From TMED161 sp964532515 (lineage in GTDB: Bacteria; Fidelibacterota; Marinisomatia; SCGC-AAA003-L08; D37C17), in NCBI GenBank assembly GCA_964532515.1, contig CAZHKH010000005.1:1-37427 (forward strand): a DNA stretch of 37,427 nt. The letters are read 5' to 3'. The stretch's first letter is position 1. The number at the start of each line of letters is the position of its first letter. Shown in pieces: positions 22,835 through 32,330 of the stretch. The translations under genes and the position numbers were made by a program. Below the pieces are notes generated by a model. That model was not told where the DNA came from, ran no database searches, and saw only the letters and a program-made list of their open reading frames with translations.

Positions 22835-25549
22835 TTAGTGTGCATCAAACCAACTAGGGCCCCAGTTAAAATCTACTTTTAGAGGTACGGATAATTTTAT
22901 TGCATTTTCCATTTCAAATTTAACTAATTTTGAAAAATTTTCTATTTCATATTTAGGCACTTCAAAAATTAATTCATCATGAATTTGAAGAATCATATCG
23001 CTGTGATAACCATCTTCCTTGATTTTTTTATGGATATTCACCATTGCAATTTTTATTAATTCAGCAGCAGTTCCCTGAATTGGCATATTTATCAACGCTC
23101 TCTCCTCAGCTCTCTGGGCATTTATACTAGAAGCACCAAGCGACTGGGTATATCTTTTCCTTCCGTTTAGCGTATTTACATAGCCCCGCAAATGAGCCTC
23201 CTCTATAGTCTTTTGAATGTATTTTTGAATTCCAGGGTAGGTACTAAAGTAAGTATCAACTAATACCTTTGCATCTTTCATAGATATACCCAACTCTTTA
23301 GACATTCTAAATGGTCCAGCTCCATACATAATCCCAAAATTGACCACTTTTGCTGCTCTTCTCTGATCGACTGTAACCTTACTTTCATCTACCGAATAAA
23401 CTAATGATGCCGTTCGAGTATGTATATCAAGATCATCATTAAAAGCTTTTACTAGCTCTGGTTCTTTTGAGTAGTGAGCCATTATCCTTAGCTCTATTTG
23501 AGAGTAATCTGCAGATAAAATAACCGAATCTTTGCTCTGCGCTTTAATTGCTTTTCTAATTTTTTTACCGAGTTCTGTTCTTATGGGAATATTCTGAAAG
23601 TTTGGTTTAGTGCTAGACAATCTGCCTGTTGATGCAATAGTTTGATTAAATGATGTATGCACTCGACCAGTTCTACTGTTAATATGAGTAGGAAGCGCCT
23701 TGATGTAGGTTGAACTTAATTTTGAAAGATGTCGATATTTAAGTACCAGCTCTGGCAGTGGATGATGAAATTTTAACGTTTCAAGTACTTCTATTGATGT
23801 GCTCCTTTTTTTAATCTGTTTTAATTCAAGCTCATCAAACAAGACTACCGCAAGCTGCTTGGGTGAGTTTAAATTAAATTCACTGTTTGACATTGAAAAA
23901 ATTTCCTTCTCTAGACTTTCTATTTTTTCATCAACTTCGTATGATAATTCAGTAAGAATTTTATCATCAACAAATACACCCGAGTTTTCCATCTCTACCA
24001 GCACAGGTATCAAGGGCAACTCAATATCATAATAGGGTTTATCTAAATTACTTTTGACTATCAGAGGCTTTATTTTTTTTGATAGTTGCAATGCGATATC
24101 TGCATCCTCTGCCGCATAAAATGAAACTTTTTTAATTGGGACATCAGCCATGGAAATCTGATCCTTCCCAGTCCCAATCAAATCCTCTATGGGCTGCATC
24201 TCATATCCAAAGTACTCAATAGAGAGATTGTCTAGTTTGTATGAGTTTTTTTCTGGATGGAGGATGTGCTCCGCTATCATGCTATCAAATTCAATTCCAC
24301 GAAGTGATATTCCATGTCTTATTAATATCAAGCTATCATATTTTAAATTTTGGCCGCACTTTTTTATATCTTCATCTTCAAGAATTTGTTTAAATGTGTT
24401 TAAAACCATGACCAGATCAAGCTCATACTCATTGGTGGCATCCTTTTCTGGAAAAATAACCGGAACATAGTACCCCTCATTTTCCTTCAATGATAATGCG
24501 AACCCTGCGATATCAGCTTCAACTGGGTCTAGCTGAGTAGTTTCAATGTCAAAAGAAAGCAGAGAGCATTTTTTTATTTTATTGATAAGATTATCTAAAT
24601 CTTTTATTGTAAATATTGTTTTGTAGTCTTTTTTTATTTTCTTTTCTACTGCAGGCGAACTATTATTTGTGGATATTTTCTCTAACTGATTAGATAAACT
24701 GTGAATTTCAAGTTTATTGAAAAATAAAGATAAAATATCTTTGTTCATCTCTTGTTTTTTTAGTTTCTCTACGTTTACATCTACCTCTACATCATTATCA
24801 ATTGTAACTAGTTTTATTGCTAATTCTAACTTCTCGCTACCATTTAAAAGCCCTTCTCTTACCCGCTTGTTCTTAATGTTATCAATATTCTTTTGAATTG
24901 ATTCAATATCTCCATATTCACTTAGAAGTTTTGCTGCTGTTTTTTTTCCGATGCCATCGACCCCAGGTATATTATCAGATGAATCTCCAAGCAAAGCCAA
25001 AAACTCAATCATCCTATTTGGGTAAACTCCCCACTTTTCTTTGACTTCAGCTTTTCCATAGATGGTGGTTGGGCTAAACCTGCTTCCAGGAGTATAAAGC
25101 ATGATTTTATCAGAGATAAGCTGCATTAAATCTTTATCTCCTGATACTAGATATGTATTTATTCCCTTATCTGCGGCCTGATTTCCTATTGTCCCCATAA
25201 TATCATCCGCTTCGTAGCCAGGCTTGCGAATAACAGGAATATTCATCCCATCAAGCATCTCATCTATCAATGCCAATTGACTTACCAGCTCTTCTGGCAT
25301 TGCCTCTCTGTTAGCTTTATATAAATCATACATCTTATGACGAAATGTGGGTTCCCTGCAATCCATTGCGATTGCTAGATAATCTGGATTTTCATCTTTT
25401 ATTATTTTAAATATTGAATTTGCTAGACCATAGACAGCAGATGTATGCTGACCATTTTTTGTTGTGAGCGGATTCTTTATCATCGCAAAATGAGAACGAT
25501 AAATCAATGCCATCCCATCTATAATAAATAGTTTCTTATTTGTTTTCAT
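22835..25549 (-). CDS. polA: DNA polymerase I
   Basis: Pol I fills gaps and removes Okazaki primers during replication and repair. The 904-residue protein has all three domains. The 5' nuclease (about 1-290) opens IIDGMALIYRSHFAM and has the Asp-rich segments EADDIMG and GDSSDNIPG. The 3'-5' exonuclease (about 310-500) keeps its acidic residues: FDIET, GQNLKYDS and YAAEDADIA, so proofreading should be active. The polymerase domain (about 500-904) shows DYSQIELRIMAHYS, RRAAKVVNFGIMYGAG and IHDELIFE. The NFG Phe is the residue that discriminates against dideoxynucleotides. The ATG overlaps the purU stop as ATGA. Confidence 0.97.
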   Translation of the reverse strand: MKTNKKLFIIDGMALIYRSHFAMIKNPLTTKNGQHTSAVYGLANSIFKIIKDENPDYLAIAMDCREPTFRHKMYDLYKANREAMPEELVSQLALIDEMLDGMNIPVIRKPGYEADDIMGTIGNQAADKGINTYLVSGDKDLMQLISDKIMLYTPGSRFSPTTIYGKAEVKEKWGVYPNRMIEFLALLGDSSDNIPGVDGIGKKTAAKLLSEYGDIESIQKNIDNIKNKRVREGLLNGSEKLELAIKLVTIDNDVEVDVNVEKLKKQEMNKDILSLFFNKLEIHSLSNQLEKISTNNSSPAVEKKIKKDYKTIFTIKDLDNLINKIKKCSLLSFDIETTQLDPVEADIAGFALSLKENEGYYVPVIFPEKDATNEYELDLVMVLNTFKQILEDEDIKKCGQNLKYDSLILIRHGISLRGIEFDSMIAEHILHPEKNSYKLDNLSIEYFGYEMQPIEDLIGTGKDQISMADVPIKKVSFYAAEDADIALQLSKKIKPLIVKSNLDKPYYDIELPLIPVLVEMENSGVFVDDKILTELSYEVDEKIESLEKEIFSMSNSEFNLNSPKQLAVVLFDELELKQIKKRSTSIEVLETLKFHHPLPELVLKYRHLSKLSSTYIKALPTHINSRTGRVHTSFNQTIASTGRLSSTKPNFQNIPIRTELGKKIRKAIKAQSKDSVILSADYSQIELRIMAHYSKEPELVKAFNDDLDIHTRTASLVYSVDESKVTVDQRRAAKVVNFGIMYGAGPFRMSKELGISMKDAKVLVDTYFSTYPGIQKYIQKTIEEAHLRGYVNTLNGRKRYTQSLGASSINAQRAEERALINMPIQGTAAELIKIAMVNIHKKIKEDGYHSDMILQIHDELIFEVPKYEIENFSKLVKFEMENAIKLSVPLKVDFNWGPSWFDAH

Positions 25550-26394
25550 TTACTAAATACTATCGTCCTTTTTCCATGGATCATCACCCTGTACTCTAAA
25601 TGTGCTTTAATTGCATCGACTAGCACATTTCGTTCAAGATTTCTTCCAGAATTGATTAACTCTTTTATAGAGTGGTGGTGGTCTACATGAGTAACATCCT
25701 GTGAGATGATTGGCCCTTCATCTAGCTCATTTGTCACATAGTGAGCTGTTGCGCCAATAATTTTAACTCCTCTTTTCCACGCCTTATGATATGGTTTCTC
25801 CCCTTTAAATGCAGGTAAAAACCCATGATGAATATTAATCATTCTACCTTCAAACTTTTTTACAATCTGCTCAGGTATAATCTGCATGTATCTAGCTAAA
25901 ACAACAAGACTGATATTGTGCTCATCCAATGCTTTCATTAGCAGCCTATCTGCCGCAGTTTTATTGTTAACATCTAAATACATAAAATCAACATCAAATT
26001 GAGTGGAAACAGACTCCAGTGTTTTATGGTTGCTGATAATGAGTTTTATATTAGAATTAATCTCTTCTGTCTGATTTTTAATCATGATATCATATAAAGG
26101 AAGTGATTCTTTGGTTACAAGAATCGCAAGGTTCTGTTTATTTCCTTTATTAAAAACTTTTGAGATTCCACTAATTTTTTTATCAGTCTTAGAAAGAGCT
26201 TCTTCAAGTGATTGATATGATAGCTTCCCATCTAGAATCTCAGCCTCAATTCTCATGAAAAATAGTTGATCATCTGACTCTACATGCTGTTCAAGCTTAA
26301 TAATATTCATATTTAATGATGAGAGTGTATCCGTATAGGTTGAGATGATGCCCTTTTGATCTGGAGATTGAATGTGAATAACTACTTTTTTCAT
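25546..26394 (-). CDS. purU: Formyltetrahydrofolate deformylase
   Basis: PurU hydrolyses 10-formyl-THF to THF and formate, balancing one-carbon pools and supplying formate to purine synthesis. An N-terminal ACT domain (about 1-80, VVIHIQSPDQKGIISTYT) is followed by a formyltransferase domain with the catalytic Asn and His in MINIHHGFLPAFKGEKPYHKA and the Asp in TNELDEGPIISQDV. The frame is open to 26442, but I choose ATG at 26392-26394 (282 residues), one base after the nadE stop. It begins MKKVVIHIQ like family members and has a GGA upstream; ATG at 26406 is the alternative. The stop overlaps polA. Confidence 0.93.
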   Translation of the reverse strand: MKKVVIHIQSPDQKGIISTYTDTLSSLNMNIIKLEQHVESDDQLFFMRIEAEILDGKLSYQSLEEALSKTDKKISGISKVFNKGNKQNLAILVTKESLPLYDIMIKNQTEEINSNIKLIISNHKTLESVSTQFDVDFMYLDVNNKTAADRLLMKALDEHNISLVVLARYMQIIPEQIVKKFEGRMINIHHGFLPAFKGEKPYHKAWKRGVKIIGATAHYVTNELDEGPIISQDVTHVDHHHSIKELINSGRNLERNVLVDAIKAHLEYRVMIHGKRTIVFSK

Positions 26395-26395
26395 T

Positions 26396-28000
26396 TTATT
26401 TTCCATATCTGTTAATAATTGGATACCTTCTTCCAAGGCCAAATGCTTTTTCTGATACTTTTATTCCTGGTGGAGCTTGTCGCCTTTTGTACTCTGATTG
26501 ATGAATTTTTTTCTGAATATCTTTCACTAGTTGTAAATCGTAGCCTTTATCGCAGAGCGCGTTCTGATCAAGCATATCATTGATTATATGATCAACAATT
26601 GGACTTACTAAATCATAGTCAAATGGATCATATTGATTTTCTTTCAATTCAGCAGATGGTGCTTTGTCTATTGAGCTCTGAGGAATTACAGGATCGTGTC
26701 CTGAATCGTTTATCCATCTAGATATCTGGTAAACTTCTTTTTTATTTATATCACTTATCACCCCTAGCGCGCCACACATATCACCATACATTGTACAATA
26801 TCCTAGTGCAAGCTCCGTTTTATTCCCAGTATTTAGCACAAGAGCATTTATTTTATTTGCAATCGACATTAAAATATTTCCACGGATTCTTGCCTGTAGA
26901 TTTTCTTCAGCTAGGCCTGGTTCTGTTCCAGTAAAAAAACTATCCATCTCTTTTAGTAACCCTGTAAAAATATTATGAATTGGGATTGTTTCAAATTTGA
27001 TACCAAGATTATGTGCAAGCGAGAGAGCATCATTTTTGCTGTGCTCTGAGGAAAAATCTGATGGCATTGATATACCAATGACATTATCCGGACCAATCGC
27101 ATTTGCCGCTATAGCGGCAGTTAATGATGAGTCTATACCGCCACTAAGACCAATAACTGCTTTTGAAAATTTTGATTTTCTGAAGTAATCCCTCACCCCC
27201 AGAGAAAGTGCCATAAATAGCTCTTCTGATTCATCTATGCTCTTTTTATTAAAAGAAATAGATTTATCGCTATCAAAATCAATCATATCGCTTTCAAATG
27301 CACTGCCCATGCACTCTAGATCGCCACCTGAATTCACTATAAATGAGCGACCATCAAATACCAATTCATCTTGAGCCCCCACGAGGTTGCAATATATAAA
27401 GTAATACTTTAAGTGATGTGACCTATCTATACATAATTTAAGTCTTTTATCTATTATTTTTTTTCGATATGGAGAGGCGGATATGTTAATAATCATCTCT
27501 GCGCCTTTTTCCACTAAAGTCTCTGTGATGTTATCCTCATAGTCATCATCCCACAGGTCTTCGCATATCTGAATCCCCATGCTAATAGAGGATTCGCCTA
27601 TTTGTACTTTAATCGGACTGATGCTGTCAGATGGATAAAAATATCTTTTCTCATCAAATACATCGTAGGTAGGCAGGAGTATCTTGTCATGGTGTCCAAC
27701 GATATCACCTTTGCTGATAACAGCTGCAGAATTAAAAAGCCTTCCCTTTCTCTGTCTTGGATAGCCAATAATCACAACCTGATTTTCTATAGTTTCCCTA
27801 ATTAAATCCAGCTTCTGCTTTGTTTCATCGATAAAATTTGAATCTAAAAGTAAATCCTGTGGCGGGTATCCAGTAAGAGATAGCTCTGGGAAAACAATAA
27901 TATCATATTCTGATGATGATCTAATTGTATTTATAATTAAATCTGTGTTTCCTTTAAGATCTCCTACAGTTGGATTAATTTGCGCCAGACGAATTTTCAT
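26396..28000 (-). CDS. nadE: Glutamine-dependent NAD+ synthetase
   Basis: NadE makes NAD from deamido-NAD, ATP and glutamine in the cytoplasm. The N-terminal nitrilase-type glutaminase domain has the Glu39-Lys106-Cys146 triad (VFPELSLTG, HHDKILLP, GIQICEDLW). The C-terminal synthetase domain has the PP-loop SGGIDSS at 286-292. ATG at 27998-28000 gives 534 residues, the usual length for the fused form, and lies 2 nt after the asnS stop. A longer frame to 28075 would read back through the asnS end and is rejected. Being the two-domain type, it does not need free ammonia. Confidence 0.95.
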   Translation of the reverse strand: MKIRLAQINPTVGDLKGNTDLIINTIRSSSEYDIIVFPELSLTGYPPQDLLLDSNFIDETKQKLDLIRETIENQVVIIGYPRQRKGRLFNSAAVISKGDIVGHHDKILLPTYDVFDEKRYFYPSDSISPIKVQIGESSISMGIQICEDLWDDDYEDNITETLVEKGAEMIINISASPYRKKIIDKRLKLCIDRSHHLKYYFIYCNLVGAQDELVFDGRSFIVNSGGDLECMGSAFESDMIDFDSDKSISFNKKSIDESEELFMALSLGVRDYFRKSKFSKAVIGLSGGIDSSLTAAIAANAIGPDNVIGISMPSDFSSEHSKNDALSLAHNLGIKFETIPIHNIFTGLLKEMDSFFTGTEPGLAEENLQARIRGNILMSIANKINALVLNTGNKTELALGYCTMYGDMCGALGVISDINKKEVYQISRWINDSGHDPVIPQSSIDKAPSAELKENQYDPFDYDLVSPIVDHIINDMLDQNALCDKGYDLQLVKDIQKKIHQSEYKRRQAPPGIKVSEKAFGLGRRYPIINRYGK

Positions 28001-28002
28001 GA

Positions 28003-29252
28003 TTACGGGTGAAGCCGTCCCATTGTCCTTGCAAATGGAGTGGTTTCTCTTATGTGGGTTAGTCCACACAACCACGCAACCACCCTTTCAAGTCCCATTC
28101 CAAACCCAGAGTGAGGAACAGATCCAAATCTTCTTAAATCCAAAAACCATTCGTAGTCTTCTTTGTTTAGCCCCTCTTCATTGATTCTATCTAATAAAAT
28201 ATTGATATCTGTTTCTCTCTCAGATCCTCCGACAATTTCACCGTACCCCTCAGGAGCTAAAATGTCCATACCCAGCACAACTTTTTCATTCTCTGGATCT
28301 CTTTTCATATAAAAAGCCTTAATTTTTGATGGAAATCGATGAATAATTACAGGACTATCATATTTCTCTGCAATGTGAGTTTCTTCTGGAGAACCAAAAT
28401 CATCTCCCCACTCTATCTCAAAGCCATCTTTCTGCAACGTTTCTACGCACTCGGTATAGCTTAATCGAGGGAATGGGGCTTTAATTTTCTTAAGTATATC
28501 AACATCTCTCTCTAAAACAAGCAGGTGATCCATGCAGTTCTCAAGAACATGAATANNNNNNNNNNGTAAGCTATCTCAGGCTCAACCATCCAAAACTCTG
28601 TTAAATGTCTTCTTGTTTTACTTTTCTCTGCTCTAAAGCACGGTCCAAAATTGTAGTGACGGCCGAATGCCATGGCTGATGCTTCGCCATAAAGCTGCCC
28701 AGTTTGAGCTAAATAGGCTGTTTTTCCAAAGTAGTCAGTGCCAAACAAGGTAGATGTCCCTTCTGCTGCATTTGGAGTGAAAATTGGACTATCTACCAAA
28801 GTAAAATCATTTGAATCAAAAAAATCTCGTATGGCCTTTATAATTTGATGACGAACTTTAAGAATTGCATGCTGTTTTTTAGATCGGAGCCAAAGATGTC
28901 GATTGTTCATAAGAAAATCTGTTCCATGCTCCTTTGGTGTTATGGGATAGTCCTTGCTTAAATGCACAATCTCAATATCATTAGCAACCACCTCATACCC
29001 TCCTAGAGCTCTATCGTTCTCAACCACCTTTCCCGTAATAATTATAGAGGACTCCTGAGTAAGTTTTTTAACCAGTTCAAATTTTTCATCTCCAATATCA
29101 TTTTTTGCAACGATGCACTGCAGCAAACCAAATCCATCTCTAAAGGTTAAAAAGCCTATTTTCCCGCTTCTTCTAAAGCTATAGACCCAACCCTTGAGAG
29201 TTACTTCCTTGTTTATATGCTGCTTAATATCATGAGTAAACACTTTTTCCAT
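28003..29252 (-). CDS. asnS: Asparaginyl-tRNA synthetase (interrupted by an assembly gap)
   Basis: AsnRS charges tRNA-Asn. It is a class II enzyme with an N-terminal OB-fold (about 1-100, VTLKGWVYSFRRSGKIGFLTFRDG), motif 2 in FGPCFRAEKSKTRRHLTEFWMVEPEIAY and motif 3 in GFGMGLERVVAWLCGLTHIRETTPF near the C-terminus. A 10-N block separates EIAY from IHVLENCMDHLLVL. By comparison with E. coli AsnS about 18 residues are missing; 53 bases would restore frame and give about 430 residues. The two halves are thus one intact gene split by an unresolved gap. AGGAG sits 6 nt before the ATG at 29252. Direct charging with Asn is implied, so an Asp-tRNA(Asn) amidotransferase is not needed for this codon set. 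Confidence 0.95.
28556..28565. other. 10-N assembly gap inside asnS
   Basis: Ten undetermined bases replace what should be roughly 53 bases coding about 18 residues of the AsnS core. The placeholder shifts the apparent frame. Confidence 0.93.
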
Positions 29253-29265
29253 TTTTATCTCCTAA

Positions 29266-29841
29266 CTACCATGTTGAAATAATATTACTGATAATTGATT
29301 CAGTAATCTGCCTAGATGCAATTTTGATTGCGCTTTCTCTTGGAGCTCCAAATTCATCATCATCTTTATCATCTATAAAGCTATCATTATCATTGTCTAT
29401 CCCATCTGATCCAATATCATTTTGAGGGTCGTACGATGCCCACCCCGAAAAATTTTGATCAAATAGTACAATATCATTTTTTAAATCATGCCACTTAACT
29501 TTTGCCTTGATATCTACTCTGTAGAGATCCACCACTTCATAGCCAGTTGTGCTAATATCTTCAACATTGTAGGAGTATGGCTTATCTGTAAAAGATGTCA
29601 CCGTCAAGTCTAGGCGACTATCTGAGTTTTCCACAGGCAAAAGTTTTAAAATATTTTCGTTAATAAAAGCTTTTTGAAGCTCAGTTTTAATAATATCAGA
29701 TGCCGAAGACTCAATTGTATTATTCTTGATTGGAGACACATGCACAGATTTAATGTGAGCTGGTATAGATCCTTTGAAAGAATAGAATGAGCATCCAATG
29801 AGGATAAATATAAAAAGTGTAAGTATATATTTAAATTTCAT
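29266..29841 (-). CDS. lptE: LptE-like outer-membrane lipoprotein with an acidic insert
   Basis: LptE plugs and supports LptD, the outer-membrane channel that delivers LPS. The 191-residue product has a lipoprotein signal ending at Cys17 (FIFILIGCSFYSFKG), then IPAHIKSVHVSPIKNNT, the hallmark start of the LptE/DUF-type fold, and the expected strands to residue 135. Between the last strand and the C-terminal helix lies an Asp-rich loop (about 141-163) containing DGIDNDNDSFIDD, a calcium-binding-style repeat. Sequence similarity of LptE proteins is low, so the call also rests on the sigma-54 activator directly upstream, a neighbour pair common in Bacteroidetes. The gene overlaps that activator by 11 nt. 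Confidence 0.8.
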   Translation of the reverse strand: MKFKYILTLFIFILIGCSFYSFKGSIPAHIKSVHVSPIKNNTIESSASDIIKTELQKAFINENILKLLPVENSDSRLDLTVTSFTDKPYSYNVEDISTTGYEVVDLYRVDIKAKVKWHDLKNDIVLFDQNFSGWASYDPQNDIGSDGIDNDNDSFIDDKDDDEFGAPRESAIKIASRQITESIISNIISTW

Positions 29842-31042
29842 ATTCTTTTATTTTCCTATAAAGAGTTCTTTCTGAAATATTCAGGGCCTCAGCTGTTTTT
29901 CTTCTGTTCCCATTAAACTTCTCTAGACATCTTTTGATCATTTCATGCTCTATCTCCTCAAGACTTATCTCGCCTATAGTATCTTCATTCAATGCGTAGA
30001 TAGCTGCATCTTCAACGCTCTCGCGACCCCCATGCTTATCACTAGAGATCTCTGGTGAAGTTGGTGATGGAAGAAATAGAGCTGGATTTGCCGGAGCCGT
30101 TGAATTTGTGCTGCTCGGATTGTCGCTTGATAAAATCTGCTTAATTTCATTAATATCCTGTCTTAGAAAGAGAAGCTGCTTTAAAATAAGTTCACGCTCA
30201 ACTCTATCTGATTCCATATCGATGTGGACCGGAAGATTTGCGTTTGTATTAAACGTTTCCATACTCAGCTTCTTTTGAACAATTTCTGCGGTAATCCTTT
30301 CTCCTTTATTCATAACCAGCAGACTCTCAACCACATTCTTCAGTTCACGTACATTCCCAGGCCAATTATAGCTTTTCATTATCTCTATTGAATCTTTATC
30401 AAAGCCTTTATAGGGAATATCATTCTTAGCAGTAAACTCAAGCCCAAACCTATCTACAAAATCTGATATGTCCTCAGGATGATCACTGAGTGAAGGCACC
30501 TCTATACAGACTGTTTTTAATCTAAAATAGAGATCCTTTCTAAAATTATTATTTCCGACTTCCTTGGAGAGATCTCTATTGGTTGCCGCAATTATTCGAG
30601 TGTCAACCCTCTCAGACTTTGTATCTCCCACTCTAATAAACTCACCCTGCTCTATGACTCTCAGTAACTTTGCCTGAATTTCAAGAGGAAGCTCTCCTAT
30701 CTCATCTAGAAAAATTGTTCCTTTATCAGCAGCCTCAAAGTACCCTTTCCTTGATTCTGTGGCGCCTGTGAAAGATCCTTTTTTGTGACCAAAAAGCTCA
30801 CTTTCTATGATCCCACTTGGTATTGCTGCGCAATTTACCGTAATTAATTTTTCATGCTTTCTTTTGCTGTTTTTGTGTATGGCTTTTGCAACCATCTCTT
30901 TACCTGCACCGGAGGCTCCGGTTACAAGCACAGAAATATCAGTGTTGGCAACTTGCCCAACCATAAAAAGCATTTCATTCATCTTATCTGATGATCCGAT
31001 TATGTTGACTGATTTTTTTATCTTTTCTATATCAATAATCAT
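29831..31042 (-). CDS. Sigma-54-interacting AAA+ transcriptional activator without sensor domain
   Basis: The 403-residue regulator has an AAA+ domain with Walker A GASGAGKE (42-49), the sigma-54 contact loop GSFTGA (89-94), Walker B TIFLDEIG (109-116) and an arginine-rich TRIIAATNRDL sensor segment. A Ser/Thr/Pro-rich linker (about 305-335) and an acidic segment lead to a Fis-type helix-turn-helix at the C-terminus (NRRKTAEALNISERTLYRKIKEY). Only about 15 residues precede the AAA+ core, so there is no receiver, PAS or GAF input domain; activity must be set by its level or by a partner. It should remodel sigma-54 RNA polymerase at enhancer-dependent promoters. The ATG overlaps the purD stop as ATGA; lptE follows. 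Confidence 0.93.
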   Translation of the reverse strand: MIIDIEKIKKSVNIIGSSDKMNEMLFMVGQVANTDISVLVTGASGAGKEMVAKAIHKNSKRKHEKLITVNCAAIPSGIIESELFGHKKGSFTGATESRKGYFEAADKGTIFLDEIGELPLEIQAKLLRVIEQGEFIRVGDTKSERVDTRIIAATNRDLSKEVGNNNFRKDLYFRLKTVCIEVPSLSDHPEDISDFVDRFGLEFTAKNDIPYKGFDKDSIEIMKSYNWPGNVRELKNVVESLLVMNKGERITAEIVQKKLSMETFNTNANLPVHIDMESDRVERELILKQLLFLRQDINEIKQILSSDNPSSTNSTAPANPALFLPSPTSPEISSDKHGGRESVEDAAIYALNEDTIGEISLEEIEHEMIKRCLEKFNGNRRKTAEALNISERTLYRKIKEYEI

Positions 31043-32328
31043 AGATTTTTACCTCGCTTATAACTTAAACCTTTTTTGCCAATATCTGTGCGAAAGAATT
31101 TGCCTTCAAACTCAATCTGATTGACCAGTTCATATGCTTCCTCAATTGCCGATTCTAAATCTTCTCCAAAGCCAACAACATTCAAGACCCTTCCTCCGCT
31201 TGTTACTAGGTCTCCATTAATTAGCTTGGTTCCAGCGTGGAACACTTGGTTTTCATTAGATTCATTGACTCCGTTTATTGCCATCCCCTTTTCATAGCTT
31301 TCAGGGTATCCATCAGCAGCTAGCACAACGGTGACAGCTGTTTGAGGGGATATCTGTAAATTTGTTTTATCAAGCTGACCACTAAGGCAATCATCGAGCA
31401 ATTGATAAAAAGAAGATTCAAGAAGAGGGATAACAACCTGCGTCTCAGGGTCCCCCATCCTCACATTAAATTCAATTACAAATGGATTGTTCTCAACAAT
31501 CATAATTCCTACATATAAAAACCCTTTGTACGGATGTCCCCTATCCTTCATCGCATGTAGAATAGGCTGAATAATCTGGTTTTCTGTTTTTGCAATAATT
31601 TGATTTGTAGATAGGGGTGTGGGCGAATATGCGCCCATTCCACCTGTGTTTGGGCCTTCATCCTGATCAAATGCACGTTTATGGTCCTGGGCAGTGTTTA
31701 GTATTCGATAGCTACTCCCATCACAAACTGCAAAAATTGAAAGCTCCTCTCCCAATAAACACTCTTCAACAGATACGCTGGTTGATGCACTTCCAAACTT
31801 TGGGCTGTCAAACATTATTTCCAACGCCTCTTCAAATGAACTAGAGTCATTGCATATCACAACGCCCTTCCCAGCCGCAAGCCCATCAGCCTTAACCACT
31901 AGTGGAAGCCCCCAGTTATTTTTGACGTCCACTACCTCTTGTCTAGAGTTGCAGCGCCTGTATTTTGGCTGTGGAACATTATATTCACTCATCACATCTC
32001 TTGCAAACAGCTTACTACTTTCAAGTTGTGATGCATATTGATCCGGCCCAAAGACCTTTACGTTGTTCTGTGTTAAAAAATCAACGATGCCATCTGCCAA
32101 TGGACCTTCTGGGCCAATTAGTGTTAGATCAATCTTATGATTCTCTATTGCATTCAGTACTTCCTGATGATTTTTAATATCTAAATCTAAATTTGTTGAG
32201 AACTTCTCTGTTCCTCCATTCCCTGGAGCACAGAATACCTGTTCAACCTCTTGATCTTGATATAGCTTCCATGCGAAGGTGTACTCCCTTCCACCTGAAC
32301 CAATTACCAGTACTCTCTTTTTGGACAT
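31039..32328 (-). CDS. purD: Phosphoribosylamine-glycine ligase (GARS)
   Basis: PurD catalyses the second step of purine synthesis, joining phosphoribosylamine to glycine with ATP. The N-terminal domain begins KKRVLVIGSGGREYTFAWKL (usually GGREHA), and the ATP-grasp domain has VVKADGLAAGKGVVIC at about residues 141-156, the family signature GPNTGGMGAYSP, and FNVRMGDPETQVVIP. The length, 429 residues, is normal. The His of the usual GREHA motif is Tyr here, an unremarkable change. It lies 2 nt after uvrB, with AAGGAG inside the end of uvrB serving as ribosome site, and overlaps the regulator gene at its 3' end. Confidence 0.96.
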   Translation of the reverse strand: MSKKRVLVIGSGGREYTFAWKLYQDQEVEQVFCAPGNGGTEKFSTNLDLDIKNHQEVLNAIENHKIDLTLIGPEGPLADGIVDFLTQNNVKVFGPDQYASQLESSKLFARDVMSEYNVPQPKYRRCNSRQEVVDVKNNWGLPLVVKADGLAAGKGVVICNDSSSFEEALEIMFDSPKFGSASTSVSVEECLLGEELSIFAVCDGSSYRILNTAQDHKRAFDQDEGPNTGGMGAYSPTPLSTNQIIAKTENQIIQPILHAMKDRGHPYKGFLYVGIMIVENNPFVIEFNVRMGDPETQVVIPLLESSFYQLLDDCLSGQLDKTNLQISPQTAVTVVLAADGYPESYEKGMAINGVNESNENQVFHAGTKLINGDLVTSGGRVLNVVGFGEDLESAIEEAYELVNQIEFEGKFFRTDIGKKGLSYKRGKNL

Positions 32329-32330
32329 TC

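Noticed and set aside
28001..28075. N-terminal extension of NadE by 25 residues
   Set aside because: The extra residues come from reading asnS in another frame; the family begins at MKIRLAQINPTVGD.
28003..28533. Separate gene starting at an internal ATG (MDHLLVLERDVD)
   Set aside because: It is the C-terminal half of asnS; the split comes only from the N block.
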